Shown: in pieces, positions 40,401 through 52,400 of the stretch
Layout: every line of letters begins with the position of its first letter
Position numbering within the stretch: position 1 is the first letter of the stretch
NCBI GenBank assembly: GCA_036346225.1
Contig: JARFIW010001109.1
Location: 2,216,501 to 2,280,500, forward strand
Direction: 5' to 3'
DNA length: 64,000 bases
Origin: Platerodrilus igneus
Taxonomy: Eukaryota > Arthropoda > Insecta > Coleoptera > Lycidae
Translations under genes and position numbers: made by a program
The notes under the pieces: generated by a model
Told to the model about the DNA's origin: nothing
What the model saw: the letters and a program-made list of their open reading frames with translations, nothing else
Databases searched by the model: none

Positions 40401-43400
40401 ATTTTAAACAAATTAAATCATAAACAAGAAGTTTGCACCCATAACAGGTGTTGCTTACTTTATTAATCAGAATAAACGATTAGCGTTGAAACTACTTAAC
40501 CAAACAATGGATGGCGAAAGATTAAATTCTAATCCAGTTTGATGGATGATGCTCACGACTAAGGTCTTCAGGTTTTCATTTTATAATCATACGAGTACCT
40601 GTTGTTCCATGTACACTTAAACGCTATCACAATCAACAGCTGTTCAAGCATTAACTAATAATTTGATTTTGTTCTTAATTTAAAACTCTTTTATAAGCAA
40701 CCGCTGGTCAAACACTAACCAATAATTTACTCGTATTCCTAAATTAGCGCATCAACGAAGAAATCACTAGTGAAATAGCTAAGACCTATTTTACTTATAT
40801 TATAGTACAATTCTCAGACTGCACGTTCTTCTAAAAGGGTTAGACATTTTGAACCGGTTCTGAAAGGACATAATGTCGCTTATATTCGTTTCAGAAGAAC
40901 TTTCATTATAGACGTAAGCAAAAAAAGACACTTACTGTGAATAAAACAACACACAAATGTTAATAATGAAGGCATTTAGCGCTTAAATATAAATATACCA
41001 CAATCCACAATACTTGTAAGATTTGAAAGCTTTTTAACTTAACCAATACTAACAATAGCGCCTGTTAAATATAAAGTAACTTGATTAAGATAATTTAGAG
41101 CGCAAATACTGCAAGCTATAGAGTGCGGTTTCTATAATTACTACACGGTTAAACAACCAAAAATTTTTATTTTTAAAATCCCCATTTTTCAAACATTTGT
41201 TTGATATGAGGATCACTTATAAGTGTCCAGCAAGAATAAAATTTTATAGCGCCACAAGGTAAAATTGCCCTTAAATACGACTATTATATTGTAAGAAAGC
41301 TGTAATTAGGGTGTGATTTGAACAATGTTCACACGACATATTTCTGAATTAATCTAATAACTTTAGAGAAATTTTACCCTGCCATGATTCAGAAGGCCTT
41401 CATGTATACTGGATTATTTGAAACGTCGCTTTAAAACTCGCCCTGAACATTAAGTTTCCTCTTTCTGGTCAGAATTCCACAGGAAGGTAATGGTTTTACC
41501 AAAAAAATTTTAATGAAACCTTGCTCATAACTCGAAGTGTTGTAGAATCATGCAGCAATTAGTTATACTTTACCGAGAGCAATATAACCGTTTCAAAAAC
41601 ATTTATGTTAGTTTATTAATCGATTCAAACCGCAAAAGGTCGTTTTTGTGACTTAAACATCGTGATAGCTGTTAGTGTTAGAAAATTCTAAGAGAAAACG
41701 TATAACACTGCACATACGCTTACGCTGCAAAACCTACAGTAATATGAATCATTTTTAAACTAGTGCGAAAAATATGACAGCAAATGGTAGTTTTCATGCA
41801 GAATATTTAATAAAATGCTAGAAGAGATCTAACTCCATATCTTTTTTTTTACATAGAATTAATCGATTTTGCAAAAGAATCGTACGAGCTATGCTTCTAA
41901 TAATTACAACGTTAAATTTAGATTTTGCAACCTTTGGTTCCCTAATCAACTCCTGTATGAAATATTCTTGGAGATTAGTTATTAATTTTATTTTTCAAAA
42001 ACATATATACGCAGATAGTTAAGTGAAAAGCTTTTTAAACCTTTATTTTTTAGTATTTTTATTTAGTTAAATTTAAATTCCTTTATACTTTTCAGAGAGG
42101 TATTAACGAGCGGTGGTGGAGGAGGAGCAGGCTACTTTGGTGGAGCAGATTATATAGGTGGTGGTGGATATGCAGGAGCTGCTAGATTTGGTGGTGCAGG
42201 AGGAGGTGGAGGTGGCGGATTTCAAGCATACGCTTCAGGAGGAGGAGGAAGCCTATTTGATTCAATTTTTGATGTAACTATTAAACTTTTTTTACCATTT
42301 ACTATTTTTAGTTTGTTGGATATTGTCATCTGTTGCACCAGGTAAATATTGCTTAATTCAATAATTTCTTTAATAATGTGACGAATTATAAAGTTGGTGG
42401 AAACAGCAGTTGCTCTTAGCTTTTGCTACTATATTTAAAAAAGAATAGTGAGGATTGTTTTTATTCTTTACAGTATTTAAACTAATACGTGTTACGTGCT
42501 GAATTGACGTTAAGTACCTGAATTAATTTCACTCTACCGGGACGCACCGGTTAACTACAGCGGTGCGGAAGTGGGTTCCTATGGAAAAAATGATAAACAC
42601 TTAGTAAAAATAAACACGTAAAATGGCCAAAATACAAAACTAGTTTACAAGTGCTACTTACCTCGAAAGGCTTAACTAGTTGTCAAAAGTGAGAGGCGTC
42701 AAACCTTCTTGTTCCAGCAATTTCCTCAATATTTTCGCTACCCGGAAGACGGTTATTCGGGATAGTTCTCTTCGCTATCGGTTATCTAAAATTTATCACC
42801 TTATGCTTTACCCTTCTCTACAATTCCTTAAAAACACTCATTAATTTTTTGTCAAATTACAAAAATTTGTAAAATGAAGGGCCTCTTTTAAATACTTCGT
42901 CACTGAAATAGCTGGATATCATTTCACAATTATCATCTTTACATATATTATACATAACTTTAAATGAAATTCCACCTAAGCTCAAACTCCATTAACAGTA
43001 AATTCCGAAAGTATAAATATACGTACATTGACCTTAAGAAAGCAAACCTAATGTAACATCCAACTAGTTAAGTATTACTCAAAGAAATTCTTTAAGCAAT
43101 ATTAGTCCTTTAAAAATACTACATTTTCAAACAAAAATATCTAACAATATATCCCACAAATAAAGATTGCGTTTAAAATCAATACGCATGCCTATTTTAA
43201 CATTATAAAAGTTTTAAATTCCCTTTTCAATAGTATTATGCTTTAATTTAAAAAAAAAACTTGTTTCGTCGCTATATTATAGTCCAACCTAAACATTAAT
43301 TTCCTTTCAAATAACTACGAATCGTTTACAACAACCTATTCTACATGTACATATTTTTGAATTGTAAACAAACAAAAGAAGTTGAAACGGTACTCACATT

Positions 43401-46400
43401 TAAATTCCATTTCATTTTCAATTTTTTTTAATTTAGCACATTCAGGAACGCCAATGTTTAACCTTTTTATTTATTACCGACATGTAGATTACCCCATTCA
43501 ATCTATTTAAATTCTTACCTTGGTTGAAGAGTGAAATCCGTTGATCACCCCTTTATTGGCTAATGTCATTTTCCGATGCACGACCGCCTGGAATATAAAT
43601 TCCGCGATATCCGCGTGCTTGATCTTTCTAACCTACTTAGACACCTTTACCGTCTACACACCTGCTGTTAATTAATCATTTTTGATTTCTTAACTTCTTT
43701 ACTTTTTCAAACCTAATCGTTATATAAGTCCCCTTCTTCAAAATTTCGCTCTCATATTTTGTGCGTCTAAACTACTTGATTTTCAAGAGCAATGTTGTTC
43801 TGTTTATGTCAACGGTAATCTTGTTCTAAAAACCCACGTTCTAGGTACTAAATTTATCATACAAATTTCACCAAGTAGTTGCATCATCTATTGAAATAAC
43901 ACATGCAATGGCTAACTAGAATTCTGAATTACATACACAGTACCATTGCAAGAAATTTACTTTTACCTTTAAAAAACAACAATACGAATTATGCTATTAA
44001 TTAATGTATTTAAAGCATTCAAAAATTCCTCCTTCTTTGGCGAGACAGTATACAAGTCTTTTATGAATAAGATTTCTGCGCAATTCTAAAAAGTCTGGAA
44101 ACACACCGAAACACCTTTCTACTATCTTAGGTTTCAGTTCTTGCACGTTTTGCAAACGTGTTTTTTTCTTGCACAAATCCCATCCTTTAGAAATTCCGAC
44201 AAGAAAATAAATATCTATAGAAGCCAAATCAAGAGAGTGAGCAGAACAGAATATTCTGTAGTATCTGCTGTGTGGCGTCGCTGTGGATCAATGTAGTAAG
44301 CGTAAGACTACGGACCCCAAGGTCCTGGGTTCGAATCCCGACACGGCCGACTGCTTGAAAAATGGCAGGTGAGCATTTTTCACAAAAATTACGCCTTCGT
44401 TCGAATGAGAGGTTAAATGGAGGTCCCGTGTGTGAGTGTTGTCACGCACGTTAAGATCCCTACCTTGTCTGGAACGGCAAGGGTTCGGCAAAATTCTAAA
44501 TTTTCAGGCAACAAAAAACGCGTCTCCTGGCCAATGTAGTACCTTCGGGTGGAGCATTGGAAAATCACATGTGAAGTATCTGCTGTGTACAATTTTGGCT
44601 CCAGGTAATCTAACGGGTAGTCCACAGAAAAACTCGGTGAAGTACATCGCTAAAACATCAGTGTCTCGATAAAGTATTGAAAACCTCGACTGTACTAATA
44701 AGAATGGTTGCCGACTAACACAGTGGGAAGGGTGGTGTAAGTATTCAAAGTGGGTGCCGAAATACCATAGTATGAAAAATCCAGTATCAATCAGCATTTT
44801 TCTTGTACACCACCTATTCTCCCAATATCGGGGTTTCTAGAGAAAATCTCCGGAAGAAGTAACAAAAGGACGTTAAAACCCGAGATCAGGAAAGTAATTC
44901 TGGACTTAAATTCCCACAAGTGTTAATTGAGTACACTAGATTTAAAACAAACCTAACATAAACGTAATGATAAAGAAACTAACATAATATAAAACTGCTA
45001 ACTGAAAAAAAGGGTTCCCAAAATCAAATGATAAATCCCTGTAACTTAATTGCGTCTCCAGGTAATTACAATATCTCTATTATATCAAAGCTGAAAACTA
45101 TTACTTTTACATTAGTTGGGAAAACACCAGTGTATAAAGCTCTTCACTCTATTGCACAATTACGCTTCAAATACAAGTACATATAAACATTTTTAAACAC
45201 TATCCACATATATGAACAGTTACTTAATGGAATAGAAACGTTTCCAGCAAACAAATTACTTTCTAATTTATTAAAACTAGTAACAAGAGTATGGTACATT
45301 TAAAAGTTAATGCTGATAAATACAAATGTTCAGTATTTTACGGTTACTGCAGGTTACAGTTTCAGAGGTTTTATTATAAATATCTGACAAGTAATTTGGC
45401 TGTAGATACCATTGAAAACAAATAAAATCAATTATCTCCTAAACACAATTCGTTTAAACCAGATCCTACTGAAGCTTCTTGGACTTCGTTAAAAAGTTAG
45501 ACGTTTTTAATAAATATGCATATTCCAACATGAAGTGGTCTGTTTAAGAAAACCAATTCTTCTTAAAAGTAAAATTTACCAACCTGGTAGGAAATAACTC
45601 CAAACTCTATTAACAAATACATTAATCAGTTAGACACCTAATTATTCAAAAATTAACTGTATCTGCTCAAGTTTGCATGTTATCCCTTTCGATGGTATTA
45701 ACAAAATGCTCTGCAATAAATACCTTCCCACCATAAAACGACGACATGGTCTTCTGCAGAACTCGGAAAATAAATTAGGACTGAAAATTAAAATTACTTT
45801 TGGTATTTTTTCTATCTAACACATGTAAAAGTTTTCTTACTGAAGCACTAACTTAAACCAAAAAAGGGCTTTACCATTTCCTGATTTGGCATAATTGAGT
45901 ATGTGAACCTTCTTTGTTCCAAGACGATGATGTCATAGGCGCCAACGTAATATAATATTAATCAAAGCAAATAATTTATAAAACTGCACTAACTTAGAAT
46001 ACAAAGTAAGATTGGTATCATTCCTAGCCATAAACACACAATAAGAAATTTGGCAGCCTCTGTGTATGAACAATGTAAGATTACAGAAATAATCTTTCCT
46101 TAGATCAAGAATGCATGTTAACTAAAATTTAAATTTCTTAAAAGAAATAACTCCAACCTTATTAGAGTGTTAGCTTTACGTGCTGAATTGACGTTTAGTA
46201 CAGTAATTAATTTTACTTTACCCGCGACGAAGTGACGTAACTGTTAATTAGTACACTAGTTAGCTTTCAGTCGTACGCTGTGGGTTTTATAAATGCACAT
46301 AACGTTTTACTAAATTCTAACACCTACAAAGTAAGGTTTTTGAACTCCCTGTTTAACAAAGTCTTTGAGTGCCAACCTACCTAAATAATGTCTGCCCGAA

Positions 46401-49400
46401 CGATGGGTGCTCCAAGAAACAGTTTCAGCGGTTTCCATTGCAGTTAGAGGTTGATAGAGCCTTGCTCGCAACTTCTCCGCCTCTTTCTACTAATCTAGTA
46501 GTATAAATACAAATAAAAACAACTCCCCGTCTTGTACACCTAACCTATATTACCAAACATGAATGTCACAGTAAATAACAATAGAGAAAATTACTACTAT
46601 CTACCCAGAATTTGCCAAGTATACATTTAGCTAAAAAAAACAACGTATATTATCAACGATCAACGTTAAACCAATTTAATTTCAACGTACTAATTTCCTT
46701 TTACAATAATGGATTTTTCCATATGTAAATCTATGTGTATATAATTCGCTTTAAATAAGCGTGCACCAACGTAATCCTCCTTCTTAATAATAAGCTTTGC
46801 ACATCCATATTATTACCACCAATCACAAAAATGCGATACAAAGCAGGATATATTATTTATAAAATGGAAAACAAATCTAACGGATTTATTTTTTTTGTCT
46901 TCAGAAAGGCTCTATCGACCTCCGTGGTTCGGAATTTATTGCAGGTAGATTAATTATTCCATCTCCTAGTTGAATAAAGTTTGAAACACAGGCCAATTTC
47001 ACGATTAACCATGCTTTTATTTCCGCCTTTTACTAACGTTTGAACATCTGTTCACTAACAGTTTCGGTGTTTTTTAAACAGTAACTTTTACTGCCCCATT
47101 TACCACCTCATTCGCACGGTGATGGTTGTGTCAATCGACCTCAAAGCTCTGTTCTACTGCTTGACCTCGAATAACTGAAGATGACTTCTCCTGTTTTATG
47201 ATACGTCGGTTTTATATTCGTCCCACGGTCACTGAGTGCTATTTTTCGTTCTCACGGTGTGGAGAGATTAACTGCTCGATTTTCAATCAATGTGGTTTTA
47301 TTTATGTGACCTATCATCCTATTCTCATAATTTTACATCGGGTACAGAAAGCGCCGTTATTTGTTTACGTTTGCAAAATATTTTTATAGCTGTAATTTAT
47401 GAGTATTGTGGTTATGGCGTGTACCGGTTCAATTCCATAGTTCAGTAGTTTGTTTTTGAACTCGTGTGAATGTGTACTAATAAACACTCCAATGCCCGGT
47501 GATTTACCAAGATCTATATTTTTCTAAATTTAGTACGAAAAGTGTAAAGTCCTGATCTTTGTTACTATTTAAGTTTAATATACTGGATGCCCTTCTGTTT
47601 ATTTCTGTACCCTATTTTAATACTACATGAAAATAGCCACGTTTTTAATGTGAACTACCAGAGTTTATATACATTTTTAGGGCGTTTTCATACTAAAAGC
47701 TTTTTTAACTAACTAAAATTAATAAATGTCTTTCTACTACTTAATGTTGATTTACATAACGCGCTAGCGTTACAGTATATTTCGTTATTTATTTAAAAAA
47801 TAATTGTTATCTGGTTATCTGTGCTCCATTGAATTGCAGTTTTAATTTACAGATTCCATCTCAAGCTCTGGAAACTGCAGGAAGCTTTTGAATAATTTTT
47901 CTGGTGGTTTTTCTGCACAAGGTGGATTATCCAAAAGTTTTAGCACGTACTAGTTGAAAATGCGTTTGTCGTTTTTAAATTAAAAGAAAACTTTATAGTT
48001 TCTATAATGATAGATATAGTGATAGTGTGATTGCAATCATTGCTTTTAGAGTTGGTTTATACATGAATCCAAAGGTTAATTTATTTTATTCAATTTTTGT
48101 ATAAAAAGTATATTATATTGCAAAAACTCATATATAGATATTATAATTGTACGTAGAAATGAAACAGTTACGACAGTTGTAATGGATATTTGGACGAAAA
48201 ATAATTATATGTTGTATATACATGTTTTCATTTCAATACTAGCCACCCTAACCTTTAAAATTTTGTAGATATTATTTTTAATAAAAACATACCAATTTTT
48301 ATATCCAGGGAGAAATTTAAACACAATTTTGCATTAATTTTATATTCCGCCTCCACAATCTCAGCTACCACCGCTTTGAAACTTCAAGTCCACGCCCTAG
48401 CTTGTGATACATCATTTTACAGAGAAAAATTAACTCTATCCGGTGCACGTATAGTTTGACTAAGCTTATCCATCAAAAGTTAAAATATAATGAAGTAATA
48501 AAATTCTAGAATTAAAACGAAGACAATTTACTGTTAGAAATTGTAGAAGTTTGGTATAATACTCAATCAATTAGTATAGATTTACGGCAGGAAAAAGTAA
48601 AAAGAAAGCTGAGCGATAGTTTTATTTATTGTAGGCTTTATAAACTTGAAGATTTTGCCTTTAAAAACGCTAGCATATGACAAACAATCTTAGAAAAGTA
48701 AAACTAGGAGCAATTGTTTAAGGGTATCCACAAAATACTTGTTTCGTACAGAGGTGAGCATGTCAACTAGAAAAATAGTAGTGTGATAAAGCCGATTTCA
48801 GATCAAACTACGGTTCTGGATTTGTTGCAAAGGTAATTTAGAATCATTTTTTTAAATCTACTATTAAAGACTAATTGTTTGACTCAAGATCATATACAAC
48901 ATAACGACTGCGTGATAAAGAATATTCATGGTCTTACTTGGGGTGGATCTTCTACAGCAGAAGTGGTGTCATTATACAAACCACTGTATTTAAAGCAAAT
49001 TGTAAGACCTATTAAAGAAATATTCGTGAAGAGTTTGGAAAAAGGGGGTAGTTAGAAATCTACCTGCTGCAATATATTGTAACTAATATGCTTATACTCG
49101 GTTGCTCTAAGGTGTCAGAATTAAAATACAGCACCTGTTTATTTTCGCCCATTGCAGTAGACACAGCGATAACAATCTACAATGTCCAGAAAAGAATACG
49201 ATACTGTTGAAAGAATAGTAGAATAAAAAAATTATAGAAATTGTGCTGTATTTATTTTAATTTAATTTGACAAGGATTTACCCCATAAATATAAATCTAG
49301 CAAACACTGTTTTGTCAATCCAGGTATTATGTGTGCTAGAAGATCTTCATCACTTCTCAAGCACTTTATTTTTTTTTTACTTAGTAATATTTCTAATACG

Positions 49401-52400
49401 TAAATTCCTGAATGGTTAACCTTTTGGCAACTTCAATTCATAAAATGCAGTCCCTTACTCTCTTGATTTTCTAAAATGTATGTTGGTGAATCTGTTAAGT
49501 TTGTTTCTTTAATCTTAAATATCTTATTTGATCCTTAAAGAATATTTCAAAATACATTTTCAGTTCTTAAGGCGGATGAACAGCATTAGCCACTACAGTG
49601 TTTTTTTTTCAAGAAAGAATGTATTGAAGAACGTGAAGTTAGAACTTTAAAAAAAATTATGTGGCGCTTGTTCAACCAGAACAGTTCTTAAATTGAATAA
49701 AGAAGTTAAGCAATATTGTGAAAGTATGCAACAATACAGTTCACATCACTACGGGAATAAAACCTGTAAAAGTTGGTAAAACTATTACAAACGTTGTTCT
49801 TAAAAAAAATCATTCATACATATTAAATTTGCGCAACCAACATTTTAAAGTATTCAGTTAATGACAACGTGAGTATAAGTAAACACATGAGACGCTTTAA
49901 GAGAGATATCATCAAACTGGTGAAATATAATATTTAAGAATAAAAAGATAAACAAATCGAACGACATACAGGGTGTAGATTGAATTTTGGAACAAGGAAT
50001 TCACCTGTAAAACTAGTAATGTACAAATATTGGCTCTCCTAATTATTTTAGAAGAAAATGCTAAATACAAAAAATGTAGAGCATTAAAAATAGGTTCCAA
50101 TTCAAATCTTCTTTGTTTACTAACACCCTCTGGGACTTAACAATAAAAAGAAAAAAAAATGAAAAAATCATACAAAATAGCAATAGCCATGAAAAATGTG
50201 ACAACCAAAGGTAACAAAATTGATTAATTTGACACAAGAATCTGACAATTTTAGTTAGTTCTTTAAATCTGTTTTAAGTCGTTTGCAAGGAAATAAAACA
50301 TGCTGAGATGATTTTCTAATTGTATTGAACGTGGTAATACAGGTAGTCGTAAAAAACTAAATTAGATGTAGATGTAGATTAGATTTTGGAACATAGGGAA
50401 TTTACATTTTCTGTATTAAACATTTTCTTCTAAAACAATTAGGAGAGCCAATATTTGCACATTACTAGTTTTACATATAAATTCGCTGTTCCAAAATCCA
50501 ATCTACACCTTGTATGTCTTAAAACCCAACAGCAGTAAAAAATCAAAGGAGTATTTTTTATGAAATAGAGCTGAAAAAGTTAAACGTTCTGGAATTTATC
50601 TAGCAGAAAAAGCCATAAGTAAAAGATGAAATAAAGTCTTTGTAAAATGATTAAGATTATCTAGCGCGCACAATACTGGATTAATATAAACATTATTTTT
50701 TACCTGTAATACTGCTAATATTCCCGGCACTTGCCTTGTAAAATTAAGCTTTAAACCGGGCTCTGTATATTTTGTAGCTAACCTGCTTTTTCAACTTCTC
50801 ACTTGACCAGACTTTTTTAGGATTCAACGCGGTTTAACATTTTTGTGACCTACTGACAAGGGCGCATGTTGGTTCGTTTTAAACCACCCTAATGTAATTT
50901 TGCGTGCATACAGTTTGGTTTGAAACAGGTCTTACGTATTTTTGCATGCGGGCAATTTGACCTGAAACCAGCTTTACTCCACGACTTAGATTTTAAAGCA
51001 AATAATTTAGTTTCTGTGTAAATACTTTTTTCTACGGCTGTTATGAAATATGCTAATCTGTAAAGCGTTTAAAATCTCTGTAGCAAATTCTCCATAAGAA
51101 GTGGCCAGTGATAGTACAAGCAAATTGAAACTGACGCCTCCAAACGTTGTGGAAGCTGCAAATGCTACTACCTTAAACTTGTTACCAGAAATTTCAAAAA
51201 CGAAATATGAGACTGCTTGTAAATTGTTCATGCATTGGAGAAGATATCAAAAACAACCATTTATTCTGAAGATGTTATACTTGCGTACTTTAATGAGTTA
51301 TGTAATAAGTATGTCTCCAACATTGTGGAAGCACTATTCTATGTTGAGAACAACTCCCACCATTCATCATAACGTGGATATATAGCATAGTTTGGAAAAT
51401 TAAGAGCGTTTCTCAAACAGAAGTCAGTAGTAAGATTGGATGATCCGAGGACAGATCCACCTTAGGGGGTCCACCCATTGGATCCATCCGATCCACTTTT
51501 TACATGTAAATTCCCATAAGCAAGATCTGCTAAGTCTTATTTCTAAGGGGTTTCCGCTTTGCTCCTTCTTTTTGGACCACCGTGTGGGATTTTTCCCCAA
51601 CCATTCCTACCCTAAAAAATCGGTAACCTAACCCCTAAAATTTTCGAGATACCTCCAGTGCCTATCGGCACCGCACGACCTTTGTATTCTCACTTTTTTA
51701 ATTTTTATCTTAACATCAACCCTTATAATTTTATAATTTTTTTATTTATAAACAGTTTCTAGTCGTGTATGGTAATACCGATTTAATTTTTCTTGGAAGT
51801 CTGAATCTACTATTAATTTAACCTTAAGCCAACTTGATTTAAAAAATCGGTGTAAACAGAAAAGTAGTACACATTCCTTTAAAACAATTTTATTTAATTA
51901 TAAATATACAGTGTACCTTGACATCTATTTTTATATAGGTAAAATCACCACTTCGCTATTCTCTCGGTTACCTAGTTTCGGCTACTTTTCCAAGGTCGTG
52001 GTGCCATCATAGCCTTTTTTAAATAAAAAGCAATGTAATACTATTTTAAAATTTTTATTGTGACATTGTACATAACAAAATTTAAAAATATTTAATGCCA
52101 ATCATGGAGCCATTTAAACTTAATTTAAATACAAAGTTATACACAGAAAACAGTCCTTTCTTTATGTTTGTTTGGAGTGGTTTTAATTTTATCTAATTTT
52201 ATTCGCAGCTTAAAATTTAAATCGACACCCAAGTCCTATATCTCCTTTTCTAGCCAATAGTTTGACACATAGAGACCGTCTAGATTCTCGAATTGTAAAA
52301 TGTACTGAAGTTTGTCTCTATATATAGATTCTGTGATTCCACCGACAACCAGATCCATTCCTTCGTGTAATTCTTGCAGCTTGTTAAAATCTTTTAATCG

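Noticed and set aside
44320..44342. tRNA gene (B box GGTTCGAATCCC)
   Set aside because: It belongs to the SINE family: no complete cloverleaf is formed, and the element has target duplications and a shared non-tRNA body.
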